Made by a program: the position numbers and the translations under genes | The notes under the pieces: generated by a model | What the model was told of the DNA's origin: nothing | Seen by the model: the letters and a program-made list of their open reading frames with translations, nothing else | The model's database searches: none | NCBI GenBank assembly: GCA_963966185.1 | Contig: CAWZYM010000079.1 | Span: forward strand, 179,001 to 243,000 | From: Rhabditoides inermis | Taxonomy: Eukaryota > Nematoda > Chromadorea > Rhabditida > Rhabditidae | Length of the DNA stretch: 64,000 bases | Reading direction: 5' to 3' | Part shown: in pieces, positions 13,837 through 28,227 of the stretch | Numbering within the stretch: the first letter of the stretch is position 1 | Layout: every line of letters begins with the position of its first letter

Positions 13837-14509
13837 TTCCCTCGTTTTCTCTATCCCCCTATCTCTCCCCTCTTTCTCCCATTTCTCTGTGATCAGAGGC
13901 GTGCGCTTCCGACCTCTTCAAAAACGAACCTGCCACTAGTTTAGTTTATTGGACGCGCGTGTCTTTTTCGAAGCTAAGCATCGGCACTCACGACCATATG
14001 ATCTATACAAAACAGGCGAGCGACTCACTATCTGACCTCTCTGTATTCCCATCTCTCTCTCCCTCACAATCTCTATTTCCCTCTCTTTCCCTCTCCTTCC
14101 CTCCATCCCATTTCTCTGTGATAAGAGGTGTGAGCACCTTCGACATCTTCGAAAACGAACCTGCCACTAGTTTATTGAACGCGCGTGCATCTCGTTTTCG
14201 AAGCTAAGCATCGGCACTCACGACCATATGATCTATACAAAACAGGCGAGCGACTCACTATCTGACCTCTCTGTATTCCCATCTCTCTCTCTCCCTCACA
14301 ATCTCTATTTCCCTCTCTTTCCCTCTCCTTCCCTCCATCCAATTTCTCTGTGATAAGAGGTGTGAGCACCTTCGACATCTTCGAAAACGAACCGGCCACT
14401 AGTTTATTGGACGCGCGTGTCTTTTTCGAAGCTAAGCATCGGCACTCACGACCATCTGATCTACACAAAACAAACCGGCAACACACTAGCTGACCTCTCT
14501 CTAGTTCCA

Positions 14510-14550
<41 letters not shown>

Positions 14551-14986
14551 TTCCCTCGTTTTCTCTATCCCCCTATTTCTCTCTCTCTTTCTCCCATTTC
14601 TCTGTGATCAGAGGCGTGCGCTTCCGACCTCTTCAAAAACGAACCTGCCACTAGTTTAGTTTATTGGACGCGCGTGTCTTTTTCGAAGCTAAGCATCGGC
14701 ACTCACGACCATATGATCTATACAAAACAGGCGAGCGACTCACTATCTGACCTCTCTGCATTCCCATCTCTCTCTCCCTCGCTCTCTCTATTTTCCTCTC
14801 TCTCCCTCTCCCTCCCACCCATTTTTCTGTGATAAGAGGCGTGCGTTTCCGACCTCTTCGAAAACGAACCTGCCACTAGTTTATTGGACGCGCGTGTCTT
14901 TTTCGAAGCTAAGCATCGGCACTCACGACCATCTGATCTACACAAAACAAACCGGCAACACACTAGCTGACCTCTCTCTAGTTCCA

Positions 14987-15025
<39 letters not shown>

Positions 15026-15919
15026 TTCCCTCGTTTTCTCTATCCCCCTATCTCTCCCCTCTTTCTCCCATTTCTCTGTGATCAGAGGCGTGCGCTTCCG
15101 ACCTCTTCAAAAACGAACCTGCCACTAGTTTAGTTTATTGGACGCGCGTGTCTTTTTCGAAGCTAAGCATCGGCACTCACGACCATATGATCTATACAAA
15201 ACAGGCGAGCGACTCACTATCTGACCTCTCTGTATTCCCATCTCTCTCTCCCTCACAATCTCTATTTCCCTCTCTTTCCCTCTCCTTCCCTCCATCCCAT
15301 TTCTCTGTGATAAGAGGTGTGAGCACCTTCGACATCTTCGAAAACGAACCTGCCACTAGTTTATTGAACGCGCGTGCATCTCGTTTTCGAAGCTAAGCAT
15401 CGGCACTCACGACCATATGATCTATACAAAACAGGCGAGCGACTCACTATCTGACCTCTCTGTATTCCCATCTCTCTCTCCCTCACAATCTCTATTTCCC
15501 TCTCCTTCCCTCCATCCCATTTCTCTGTGATAAGAGGTGTGAGCACCTTCGACATCTTCGAAAACGAACCTGCCACTAGTTTATTGAACGCGCGTGCATC
15601 TCGTTTTCGAAGCTAAGCATCGGCACTCACGACCATATGATCTATACAAAACAGGCGAGCGACTCACTATCTGACCTCTCTGTATTCCCATCTCTCTCTC
15701 CCTCACAATTTCTATTTCCCTCTCTTTCCCTCTTCTTCCCTCCATCCTATTTCTCTGTGATAAGAGGTGTGAGCACCTTCGACATCTTCGAAAACGAACC
15801 TACCACTAGTTTATTAAACCCGCGAAGTATCTCGCTTTCGAAGCTAAATAAGCTTCTGCACTCACGACTAACACAAAACAGACCGGAAACACACTAGCTG
15901 ACCTCTCTCTAGTTCCACA

Positions 15920-15952
<33 letters not shown>

Positions 15953-18093
15953 ATTTCCCTCGTTCTCTCTATCTCCCTCTTTCTCTCTTTCTTTCTCCCA
16001 TTTCTCTGTGATAAGAGGTGTGAGCACCTTCGACATCTTCGAAAACGAACCTGCCACCTGCCACTAGTTTATTGGACGCGCGTGTCTTTTTCGAAGTTAA
16101 GCATCGACACTCACGACTGTCTGATCTACACAAAACAGACCGGAAACACACTAGCTGACCTCTCTCTAGTTCCACATCTCTCTCTCTCTCTCTCTCTCTC
16201 TCTATTTCCCTCGTTTTCTCTATCTCCCTCTTTCTCTCTTTCTCTCTCTCTTTCTCCCATTTCTCTGTGATCAGAGGCGTGCGCTTCCGACATCTTCGAA
16301 AACGAACCTGCCACTAGTTTATTGAACGCGCGTGCATCTCGTTTTCGAAGCTAAGCATCGGCACTCACGACTATCTGATCAACACAAAACAGACCGGAAA
16401 CACACTAGCTGATCTCTCTCTAGTCCCACATCTCTCTCTCCCTCTCTCTCTCCCTCGCTTTCTCTATCTCCCCCTTTTCTCCCTCTCCCTCCCTCCCATT
16501 TTTCTGTGATAAGAGGCGTGCGTTTCCGACATCTCCGAAAACGAACCTGCCACTAGTTTATTAGACCCGCGAAGTATCTCGCTTTCGAAGCTACATAAGC
16601 TTCTGCATTCACGACTATCTCTACACAAAACAGACCGGAAACACACTAGCTGACCTCTCTCTAGTTTCACATCTCTCTCTCTCTCTCTATTTCCCTCGTT
16701 TTCTCTATCTCCCTCTTTCTCTCTCTCTTTTTCCCATTTCTCTGTGATCAGAGGCGTGCGCTTCCGACTTCTTCAAAAACGAACCTGCCACTAGTTTATT
16801 GGACGCGCGTGTCTTTTTCGAAGCTAAGCATCGGCACTCACGACCATCTGATCTACACAAAACAGACCGGCAACACACTAGCTGACCTCTCTCTAGTTCC
16901 ACATCTCTCTCTCTCTCTCTCTATTTCCCTCTCTTTCCCTCTCCTTCCCTCCATCCCATTTCTCTGTGATAAGAGGTGTGAGCATCTTCGACATCTTCGA
17001 AAACGAACCTGTCACTAGTTTATTGGACGCGCGTGTCTTTTTCGAAGCTAAGCATCGGCACTCACGATTGTCTGATCTACACAAAACAGACCGGAAACAC
17101 ACTAGCTGACCTCTCTCTAGTTCCACATCTCTCTCTCTCTATTTCCCTCGTTTTCTCTATCTCCCTCTTTCTCTCTCTCTTTCTCCCATTTCTCTGTGAT
17201 CAGAGGCGTGCGCTTCCGACCTCTTCAAAAACGAACCTGCCACTAGTTTATTGGACGCGCGTGTCTTTTTCGAAGCTAAGCATCGGCACTCACGACTGTC
17301 TGATCTACACAAAACAGACCGGAAACACACTAGCTGACCTCTCTCTAGTTCCACATCTCTCTCTCTCTATTTCCCTCGTTTTCTCTATCTCCCTCTTTCT
17401 CTCTCTCTCTCTCTTTCTCCCATTTCTCTGTGATCAGAGGCGTGCGCTTTCGACCTCTTCAAAAACGAACCTGCCACTAGTTTATTGGACGCGCGTGTCT
17501 TTTTCAAAGCTAAGCATCGGCACTCACGACCATATGATCTACACAAAACAGACCGGAAACACACGATCTGACCTCTCTGTATTCCCATCTCTGTCTCCCT
17601 CACAATCTCTATTTCCCTCTCTTTCCCTCTCCTTCCCTCCATCCCATTTCTCTGTGATAAGAGGTGTGAGCTGAGCACCTTCGACATCTTCGAAAACGAA
17701 CCTGTCACTAGTTTATTGGACGCGCGTGTCTTTTTCGAAGCTAAGCATCGGCACTCACGACTGTCTGATCTACACAAAACAGACCGGAAACACACTATCT
17801 AACCTTTCCCACACTTCTCTCTCCCTCTCTCTCTCTCTCTCCCTCGCTTTCTCTATCTCCCTCTCTCACCCTCTCCTTCCCTCCCTCTTTCTCTGCGATA
17901 AGAGGTATGCGCACCTCCGACCTCTTCGAAAACGAACCTGCCACTAGTTTAAGTATTAGACGCGCGTGTATCTCACTTTCTAAGCTAAGCATCGGCACTC
18001 ACGATCATCTGATCTACACAAAACAGCAACACACTAGCTGACTTCTCTCTACTCCTACATCTCTCTCTTTCTCCCTCGCCCGCTCTCTCTATT
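10735..18093 (+). repeat. 226-bp satellite array, block 3
   Basis: Same monomer family. It contains a five-monomer unit of about 1.19 kb present twice in tandem (roughly 13,010-14,200 and 14,200-15,390; matching points are shifted by 1,189-1,197 bases). The extra AGTTTAGTTTATTGG duplication after the CACTAG box marks particular monomers in each unit. A monomer near 16,050-16,065 has a duplicated CTGCCACCTGCCACTAG. Confidence 0.94.
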
Positions 18094-19098
18094 CCCATAT
18101 CAAAGATTAGGATAGTAAAATGATAACGTAGGTTATTAACAAGTCAAGCTACATTTGATTCCACTCGTTTTATTGCAATAATGAAGCATCATCACTCAGC
18201 TTCACAATCGGAATTCTTATATAGCAAGTTCATAACAGAGGGAAAAGACTCACGCAATAGATATTTCATTTCCTCTATCACTGTGACATTTATTTGGTTG
18301 TTCTTTGAAGTACCAAACAGGAGACTTATGAAAATGAAAGAATTAAAAGGATAGACGAAAGAATACAAAATAGACAAGATGACTCAATGGCAAGTACAAT
18401 CAGCTCAGTTTCAATCGTCAGGTCTACCCCGAAAGGCGGGCGACACACTGGTTGAGAACCGTGGTGTACTCGCGACCGTCTGATCTACCTAAGACAGGCG
18501 GGCAACTGAATGGAAAACCGTGGTGTTCAGCACTCGCGATCGTCCGGTCTACCCAAAACAGGCGGGCGACACACTGGCGAACCGTGGTGTTCGGCACTCG
18601 CGACCTTCTGATCTACCCAAAACAGGTGGGCGACACACTGGCTGACCGGCCCTACGACCAAATATGATCTACCCAATCATGAGCGGGCGACACACTGGTT
18701 CAGAACCGTGGTGTTCGGCACTCGCGATCATAAGGTCAGCCTGTAGTAGGCCGGCAACATGCACTCAACAGAGAGGAGAGAGAAAAGAAGATAGAATGGA
18801 CACAACTTTCCTCAGCACTATCCTCCACGCTTCTGGTGACAGCAAGATAGATGCACGGCAACCACACATCCATCTGAAATACGGTACATATGAGAGTACT
18901 GTACTGTACATATGAGTACTGTACATATGTACATGAGTTCATAAATGGGTTTATCCAGCCCGCTATCACTATATGTACCACGCATGGATGACGGTTCTCA
19001 CTTCACATGCACACAAGTCCACACAATGGCAATGCAAGTCCACTCACAATTCAATCAATACTCCAATCGATCAATATTTTCTTTTGTAGATATATATC
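18094..19098 (+). repeat. Spacer module, copy 3
   Basis: Near-identical to copy 2, including the extra TACTGTACATATGAG-like duplication near 18,895-18,925. It is followed directly by a large tetranucleotide expansion that the other copies lack. Confidence 0.93.
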
Positions 19099-19706
19099 TC
19101 CCCTTTCTCTCTCATCTTTCTCCTCTGTCTCTATCGCTCTTTCCTTCTCCCTCCCTCCCTCCCTCCCTCCCTCCCTCCCTCCCTCCCTCCCTCCCTCCCT
19201 CCCTCCCTCCCTCCCTCCCTCCCTCCCTCCCTCCCTCCCTCCCTTTCTCCCTCCCTTCCTCCCTCCCTTCCTCCCTCCCTCCCTAACTCCCCCTCTTTCT
19301 CTGCGACAAGAGGTTTGACCTCTCCGACCTCTTCAAAAACGAACCTGCCACTAGTTCATTGGACGCGCGTGCATCTCGTTTTCGAAGCTAAGCATCGGCA
19401 CTCACGACTATCTGATCAACACAAAACAGACCGGAAACACACTAGCTGATCTCTCTCTCTAGTCCCACATTTCTCTCTCCCTCTCTCTCCCTCGCTTTCT
19501 CTATCTCCCCTTTTTCTCCCTCTCCCTCCCTCCCATTTTTCTGTGATAAGAGGCGTGCGTTTCCGACATCTTCGAAAACGAACCTGCCACTAGTTTATTA
19601 GACCCGCGAAGTATCTCGCTTTCGAAGCTACATAAGCTTCTGCACTCACGACTATCTCTACACAAAACAGACCAAAAACACACTAGCTGACCTCTCTCTA
19701 GTTCCA

Positions 19707-19741
<35 letters not shown>

Positions 19742-22264
19742 TTCCCTCGTTTTCTCTATCTCCCTCTTTCTCTCTCTCTTTCTCCCATTTCTCTGTGATC
19801 AGAGGCGTGCGCTTCCGACCTCTTCAAAAACGAACCTGCCACTAGTTTATTGGACGCGCGTGTCTTTTTCAAAGCTAAGCATCGGCACTCACGACCATAT
19901 GATCTATACAAAACAGGCGAGCGACTCACTATTTGACCTCTCTGTATTCCCATCTCTCTCTCTCCCTCACAATCTCTATTTCCCTCTCTTTCCCTTTCCC
20001 TCCCTCCATCCCATTCTCTGTGATAAGAGGTGTGAGCACCTTCGACATCTTCGAAAACGAACCTGCCACTAGTTTATTGGCCGCGCGTGTCTTTTTCGAA
20101 GCTAAGCATCGGCACTCACGACTGTCTGATCTACACAAAACAGACCGGAAACACACTAGCTGACCTCTCTCTAGTTCCACATCTCTCTCTCTCTCTCTAT
20201 TTCCCTCGTTTTCTTTATCTCCCTCTTTCTCTCTCTCTTTCTCCCATTTCTCTGTGATCAGAGGCGTGCGCTTCCGACCTCTTCAAAAACGAACCTGCCA
20301 CTAGTTTATTGGACGCGCGTGTCTTTTTCAAAGCTAAGCATCGGCACTCACGACCATATGATCTATCCAAAACAGGCGAGCGACTCACTATCTGACCTCT
20401 CTGTATTCCCATCTCTCTCTCTCCCTCACAATCTCTATTTCCCTCTCTTTCCCTCTCCTTCCCTCCATCCCATTTCTCTGTGATAAGAGGTGTGAGCACC
20501 TTCGACATTTTCGAAAACGAACCTGTCACTAGTTTATTGGACGCGCGTGTCTTTTTCGAAGCTAAGCATCGGCACTCACGACTGTCTGATTTACACAAAA
20601 CAGACCGGAAACACACTAGCTGACCTCTCTCTAGTTCCACATCTCTCTCTCTCTCTCTCTCTATTTCACTCGTTTTCTCTATCTCCCTCTTTCTCTCTCT
20701 CTCTTTCTCCCATTTCTCTGTGATCAGAGGCGTGAGCTTCCGACCTCTTCAAAAACGAACCTGCCACTAGTTTATTGGACGCGCGTCTTTTTCAAAGCTA
20801 AGCATCGGCACTCACGACTGTCTGATTTACACAAAACAGACCGGAAACACACTAGCTGACCTCTCTCTAGTTCCACATCTCTCTCTCTCTCTCTATTTCA
20901 CTCGTTTTCTCTATCTCCCTCTTTCTCTCTCTCTTTCTCCCATTTCTCTGTGATCAGAGGCGTGAGCTTCCGACCTCTTCAAAAACGAACCTGCCACTAG
21001 TTTATTGGACGCGCGTCTTTTTCAAAGCTAAGCATCGGCACTCACGACCATATGATCTATACAAAACAGGCGAGCGACTCACTATCTGACCTCTCTGTAT
21101 TTCCATCTCTCTCTCTCCCTCACAATCTCTATTTCCCTCTCTTTCCCTCTCCTTCCCTCCATCCCATTTCTCTGTGATAAGAGGTGAGAGCACCTTCGAC
21201 ATCTTCGAAAACGAACCTGCCTTTAGTTTATTGAACGCGCGTGTCTTTTTCGAAGCTAAGCATCGGCACTCACGACCATCTGATCTACACAAAACAGACC
21301 GGCAACATACTAGCTGAATTCTCTGTATTCCCATCTCTCTCTCCCTCGCTCTCTCTATTGTCCTCTCTCTCCCTCTCCCTCCCTCCCATTTTTCTGTGAT
21401 AAGAGGCGTGCGTTTCCGACATCTTTGAAAACGAACCTGCCACTAGTTTATTAGACCCGCGAAGTATCTCGCTTTCGAAGCTACATAAGCTTCTGCACTC
21501 ACGACTATCTCTACACAAAACAGACCGGAAACACACTAGCTGACCTCTCTCTAGTTCCACATCTCTCTCTCTCTATTTCCCTCGTTTTCTCTATCTCCCT
21601 CTTTCTCTCTCTCTTTTTCCCATTTCTCTGTGATCAGAGGCGTGCGCTTCCGATCTCTTCAAAAACGAACCTGCCACTAGTTTATTGGACGCGCGTGTCT
21701 TTTTCGAAGCTAAGCATCGGCACTCACGACTGTCTGATCTACACAAAACAGACCGGAAACACACTAGCTGACCTCTCTCTAGTTCCACATCTCTCTCTCC
21801 CTCTTTCTCTATTTCCCTCGTTTTCTCGATCTCCCTCTTTCTCTCTCTCTTTCTCCCATTTCTCTGTGATCAGAGGCGTGCGCTTCCGACCTCTTCGAAA
21901 ACGAACCTGCCACTAGTTTATTGGACGCGCGTGTCTTTTTCGAAGCTAAGCATCGGCACTCACGACTGTCTGATCTACACAAAACAGACCGGAAACACAC
22001 TAGCTGACCTCTCTCTAGTTCCACATCTCTCTCTCCCTCTCTCTCTCCCTCGCTTTCTCTATCTCCCCCTTTTCTCCCTCTCCCTCCCTCCCATTTTTCT
22101 GTGATAAGAGGCGTGCGTTTCCGACATCTTCGAAAACGAACCTGCCACTAGTTTATTAGACCCGCGAAGTATCTCGCTTTCGAAGCTACATAAGCTTCTG
22201 CATTCACGACTATCTCTACACAAAACAGACCGGAAACACACTAGCTGACCTCTCTCTAGTTCCA

Positions 22265-22309
<45 letters not shown>

Positions 22310-22992
22310 TTCCCTCGTTTTCTCTATCTCCCTCATTCTCTCTCTCTTTCTCCCATTTCTCTGTGATCAGAGGCGTGCGCTTCCGACCTCTTCAAAAACG
22401 AACCTGCCACTAGTTTATTGGACGCGCGTGTCTTTTTCGAAGCTAAGCATCGGCACTCACGACCATCTGATCTACACAAAACAGACCGGCAACACACTAG
22501 CTGATCTCTCTCTAGTCCCACATCTCTCTCCCTCTCTCTCTCCCTCGCTTTCTCTATCTCCCCCTTTTCTCCCTCTCCCTCCCTCCCATTTTTCTGTGAT
22601 AAGAGGCGGGCGTTTCCGACATCTTCGAAAACGAACCTGCCACTAATTTATTAGACCCGCGAAGTATCTGGGCTTTTGAAGCTACATAAGCTTCTGCACT
22701 CACGACTATCTCTACACAAAACAGACCGGAAACACACTAGCTGACCTCTCTCTAGTTCCACATCTCTCTCTCTCTATTTCCCTCGTTTTCTCTATCTCCC
22801 TCTTTCTCTCTCTCTCTTTCTCCCATTTCTCTGTGATCAGAGGCGTGCGCTTCCGACCTCTTCAAAAACGAACCTGCCACTAGTTTATTGGACGCGCGTG
22901 TCTTTTTCGAAGCTAAGCATCGGCACTCACGACCATCTGATCTACACAAAACAGACCGGCAACACACTAGCTGACCTCTCTCTAGTTCCACA

Positions 22993-23023
<31 letters not shown>

Positions 23024-23498
23024 CTCGTTTTCTCTATCTCCCTATTTCTCTCTCTCTTTCTCCCAATTCTCTGTGATCAGAGGCGTGCGCTTCCGACCTC
23101 TTCAAAAACGAACCTGCCACTAGTTTTCTGGACGCGCGTGTCTTTTTCGAAGCTAAGCATCGGCACTCACGACCATCTGATCTACACAAAACAGGCGAGC
23201 GACTCACTATCTGACCTCTCTGTATTCCCATCTCTCTCTCTCCCTCACAATCTCTATTTCCCGCTCTTTCCCTTTCCCTCCCTCCATCCCATTTCTCTGT
23301 GATAAAGAGAGTGTGAGCACCTTCGACATCTTCGAAAACGAACCTGCCACTAGTTCAAGTATTAGACGCGCGTGTATCTCACTTTCTAAGCTAAGCATCG
23401 GCACTCACGACCATCTGATCTACACAAAACAGCAACACACTAGCTGACTTCTCTCTACTCCTACATCTCTCTCTTTCTCCCTCGCCCGCTCTCTCTAT
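19099..23498 (+). repeat. 226-bp satellite array, block 4
   Basis: Same monomer family. It opens with the (CCCT)n expansion. Two adjacent monomers near 20,780 and 21,010 share a 2-base deletion (GACGCGCGTCTTTTTC) and the variant GGCGTGAGCTTCC, which marks a recent single-monomer duplication. A long (CT)n tract lies near 22,265-22,308. Confidence 0.94.
19148..19284 (+). repeat. (CCCT)n tetranucleotide expansion
   Basis: About 137 bases of CCCT units with a few interruptions towards the 3' end. At the same point the other spacer copies have only two or three units before AACTCC. The minus strand is a long GGGA repeat that could form G-quadruplexes. Confidence 0.95.
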
Positions 23499-24483
23499 CC
23501 CCATATCAAAGATTAGGATAGTAAAATGATAACGTAGGTATTAACAAGTCAAGCTACATTTGATTCCACTCGTTTTATTGCAATAATGAAACATCATCAC
23601 TCAGCTTCACAATCGGAATTCTTATATAGCAAGTTCATAGCAGAGGAAAAAGACTCACGCAATAGATATTTCATTTCCTCTATCACTGTGACATTTATTT
23701 GGTTGTTCTTTGAAGTACCAAACAGGAGACTTATGAAAATGAAAGAATTAAAAGGATAGACGAAAGAATACAAAATAGACAAGATGACTCAATGGCAAGT
23801 ACAATCAGCTCAGTTTCAATCGTCAGGTCTACCCCGAAAGGCGGGCGACACACTGGTTGAGAACCGTGGTGTACTCGCGACCGTCTGATCTACCTAAGAC
23901 AGGCGGGCAACTGAATGGAAAACCGTGGTGTTCAGCACTCGCGATCGTCCGGTCTACCCAAAACAGGCGGGCGACACACTGGCGAACCGTGGTGTTCGGC
24001 ACTCGCGACCTTCTGATCTACCCAAAACAGGTGGGCGACACACTGGCTGACCGGCCCTACGACCAAATATGATCTACCCAATCATGAGCGGGCGACACAC
24101 TGGTTCAGAACCGTGGTGTTCGGCACTCGCGATCATAAGGTCAGCCTGTAGTAGGCCGGCAACATGCACTCAACAGAGAGGAGAGAGAAAAGAAGATAGA
24201 ATGGACACAACTTTCCTCAGCACTATCCTCCACGCTTCTGGTGACAGCAAGATAGATGCACGGCAACCACACATCCATCTGAAATACGGTACATATGAGA
24301 GTACTGTACATATGTACATGAGTTCATAAATGGGTTTATCCAGCCCGCTATCACTATATGTACCACGCATGGATGACGGTTCTCACTTCACATGCACACA
24401 AGTCCACACAATGGCAATGCAAGTCCACTCACAATTCAATCAATACTCCAATCGATCAATATTTTCTTTTGTAGATATATATC
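23499..24483 (+). repeat. Spacer module, copy 4
   Basis: Same module as copy 1, without the extra TACTGTACATATGAG duplication. One T is missing in the GTAGGTTATTAACAAG segment. The upstream flank is the second type (GATAAAGAGAGTGTGAGC with AGTTCAAGTATTAGACG), shared with copies 6 and 7. Confidence 0.93.
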
Positions 24484-26571
24484 TCCCCTTTCTCTCTCAT
24501 CTTTCTCCTCTGTCTCTATCGCTCTTTCCTTCTCCCTCCCTCCCTAACTCCCCCTCTTTCTCTGCGACAAGAGGTTTGACCCCTCCGACCTCTTCAAAAA
24601 CGAACCTGCCACTAGTTTATTGGACGCGCGTGCATCTCGTTTTCGAAGCTAAGCATCGGCACTCACGACCATATGATCTATACAAAACAGGCAAGCGACT
24701 CACTATCTGACCTCTCTGTATTCCCATCTCTCTCTCCCTCACAATCTCTATTCCCCTCTCTTTCCCTCTCCTTCCCTCCATCCAATTTCTCTGTGATAAG
24801 AGGTGTGAGCACCTTCGACATTTTCGAAAACGAACCTGTCACTAGTTTATTGGACGCGCGTGTCTTTTTCGAAGCTAAGCATCGGCACTCACGACTGTCT
24901 GATTTACACAAAACAGACCGGAAACACACTAGCTGACCTCTCTCTAGTTCCACATCTCTCTCTCTCTTTCTATTTCACTCGTTTTCCTTATCTCCCTCTT
25001 TCTCTCTCTCTTTCTCCCATTTCTCTGTGATCAGAGGCGTGCGCTTCCGACCTCTTCAAAAACGAACCTGCCACTAGTTTATTGGACGCGCGTGTCTTTT
25101 TCAAAGCTAAGCATCGGCACTCACGACCATATGATCTATACAAAACAGGCGAGCGACTCACTATCTGACCTCTCTGTATTCCCATCTCTCTCTCTCCCTC
25201 ACAATCTCTATTTCCCTCTCTTTCCCTCTCCTTCCCTCCCTCCTATTTTTCTGTGATAAGAGGCGTGCGTTTCCGACATCTTCGAAAACGAACCTGCCAC
25301 TAGTTTAATAGACCCGCGAAGTATCTCGCTTTCGAAGCTACATAAGCTTCTGCACTCACGACTATCTCTACACAAAACAGACCGGAAACACACTAGCTGA
25401 CCTCTCTCTAGTTCCACATCTCTCTCTCTCTCTATTACCCTCGTTTTCTCTATCTCCCTCTTTCTCTCTCTCTCTGTCTCCCATTTCTCTGTGATCAGAG
25501 GCGTGCGCTTCCGACCTCTTCGAAAACGAACCTGCCACTAGTTTATTGGACGCGCGTGTCTTTTTCGAAGCTAAGCATCGGCACTCACGACCATCTGATC
25601 TACACAAAACAGACCGGCAACACACTAGCTGAATTCTCTGTATTCCCATCTCTCTCTCCCTCACAATCTCTATTTCCTTCTCTTTCCCTCTCCTTCCCTC
25701 CATCCCATTTCTCTGTGATAAGAGGTGTGAGCACCTTCGACATCTTCGAAAACGAACCTGTCACTAGTTTATTGGACGCGCGTGTCTTTTTCGAAGCTAA
25801 GCATCGGCACTCACGACTGTCTGATCTACACAAAACAGACCGGAAACACACTAGCTGACCTCTCTCTAGTTCCACATCTCTCTCTCTCTCTCTATTTCCC
25901 TCGTTTTCTCTATCTCCCTCTTTCTCTCTCTCTCTTTCTCCCATTTCTCTGTGATCAGAGGCGTGCGCTTCCGACCTCTTCAAAAACGAACTTGCCACTA
26001 GTTTATTGGACGCGCGTGTTTTTTTCAAAGCTAAGCATCGGCACTCACGTCCATATGATCTATACAAAACAGGCAAGCGACTCACTATCTGACCTCTCTG
26101 TATTCCCATCTCTCTCTCTCCCTCACAATCTATATTTCCCTATCATTCCCTCTTCTTCCCTCCATCCCATTTCTCTGTGTTAAGAGAGTGTGAGCACCTT
26201 CGACATCTTCGAAAACGAACCTGCCACTAGTTTATTGGACGCGCGTGTCTTTTTCGAAGCTAAGCATCGGCACTCAGAACTATCTGATCAACACAAAACA
26301 GACCGGAAACACACTAGCTGATCTCTCTCTAGTCCCACACCTCTCTCTCCCTCTCTCTCTCTCCCTCGCTTTCTCTATCTCCCCTTTTTCTCCCTCTCCC
26401 TCCCTCCCATTTTTCTGTGATAAGAGGCGTGCGTTTCCGACATCTTCGAAAACGAACCTGCCACTAGTTTATTAGACCCGCGAAGTATCTCGCTTTCGAA
26501 GCTACATAAGCTTCTGCACTCACGACTATCTCTACACAAAAAACACACTAGCTGACCTCTCTCTAGTTCCA

Positions 26572-26604
<33 letters not shown>

Positions 26605-28227
26605 TTCCCTCGTTTTCTCTATCTCCCTCTTTCTCTCTCTCTTTCTCCCATTTCTCTGTGATCAGAGGCGTGCGCTTCCGACCTCTTCAAAAACGAACCT
26701 GCCACTAGTTTATTGGCCGCGCGTGTCTTTTTCAAAGCTAAGCATTGGCACTCACGACTGTCTGATCTACACAAAACAGACCGGAAACACACTATCTGAC
26801 CTCTCTGTATTCCCATCTCTCTCTCCCTCACAATCTCTATTTCCCTCTCTTTCCCTTTCCCTCCCTCCATCCCATTTCTCTGTGATAAGAGGTGTGAGCA
26901 CCTTCGACATCTTCGAAAACGAACCTGCCACTAGTTTATTGGCCGCGCGTGTCTTTTTCGAAGCTAAGCATCGGCACTCACGACTGTCTGATCTATACAA
27001 AACAGGCGAGCGACTCACTATCTGACCTCTCTGTATTCCCATCTCTCTCTCCCTCACAATCTCTATTTCCCTCTCTTTCCCTTTCCCTCCCTCCATCCCA
27101 TTTCTCTGTGATAAGAGGTGTGAGCACCTTCGACATCTTCGAAAACGAACCTGCCACTAGTTTATTGGCCGCGCGTGTCTTTTTCGAAGCTAAGCATCGG
27201 CACTCACGACTGTCTGATCTATACAAAACAGGCGAGCGACTCACTATCTGACCTCTTTGTATTCCCATCTCTCTCTCCCTCACAATCTCTATTTCCCTCT
27301 CTTTCCCTTTCCCTCCCTCCATCCCATTTCTCTGTGATAAGAGGTGTGAGCACCTTCGACATCTTCGATAACGAACCTGTCACTAGTTTATTGGCCGCGC
27401 GTGTCTTTTTCGAAGCTAAGCATCGGCACTCACGACTGTCTGATCTACACAAAACAGACCGGAAACACACTAGCTGACCTCTCTCTAGTTCCACATCTCT
27501 CTCTCTCTCTCTCTATTTCCCTCGTTTTCTCTATCTCCCTCTTTCTCTCTCTCTTTCTCCCATTTCTCTGTGATCAGAGGCGTGCGCTTCCGACCTCTTC
27601 AAAAACGAACCTGCCACTAGTTTATTGGACGCGCGTGTTTTTTTCAAAGCTAAGCATCGGCACTCACGTCCATATGATCTATACAAAACAGGCAAGCGAC
27701 TCACTATCTGACCTCTCTGTATTCCCATCTCTCTCTCTCCCTCACAATCTATATTTCCCTATCATTCCCTCTTCTTCCCTCCATCCCATTTCTCTGTGTT
27801 AAGAGAGTGTGAGCACCTTCGACATCTTCGAAAACGAACCTGCCACTAGTTTATTGGACGCGCGTGTCTTTTTCGAAGCTAAGCATCGGCACTTACGACT
27901 GTCTGATCCACACAAAACAGACCGGAAACACACTATCTAACCTTTCCCACACTTCTCTCTCCCTCTCTCTCTCTCCCTCGCTTTCTCTATCTCCCTCTCT
28001 CTCCCTCTCCTCCCCTCCCTCTTTCTCTGCGATAAGAGGTATGCGCACCTCCGACCTCTTCGAAAACGAACCTGCCACTAGTTTAAGTATTAGACGCGCG
28101 TGTATCTCACTTTCTAAGCTAAGCATCGGCACTCACGACCATCTGATCTACACAAAACAGCAACACACTAGCTGACTTCTCTCTACTCCTACATCTCTCT
28201 CTTTCTCCCTCGCCCGCTCTCTCTATC
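24484..28227 (+). repeat. 226-bp satellite array, block 5
   Basis: Same monomer family. Its first 1.4 kb is essentially the same as the start of block 6 (shift 4,729 bases). Its last 2 kb matches block 1 and the end of block 2. Confidence 0.95.

Noticed and set aside
19007..19318. Pro/Ser-rich 103-113-codon frames over the (CCCT)n tract
   Set aside because: Direct translation of a tetranucleotide repeat.
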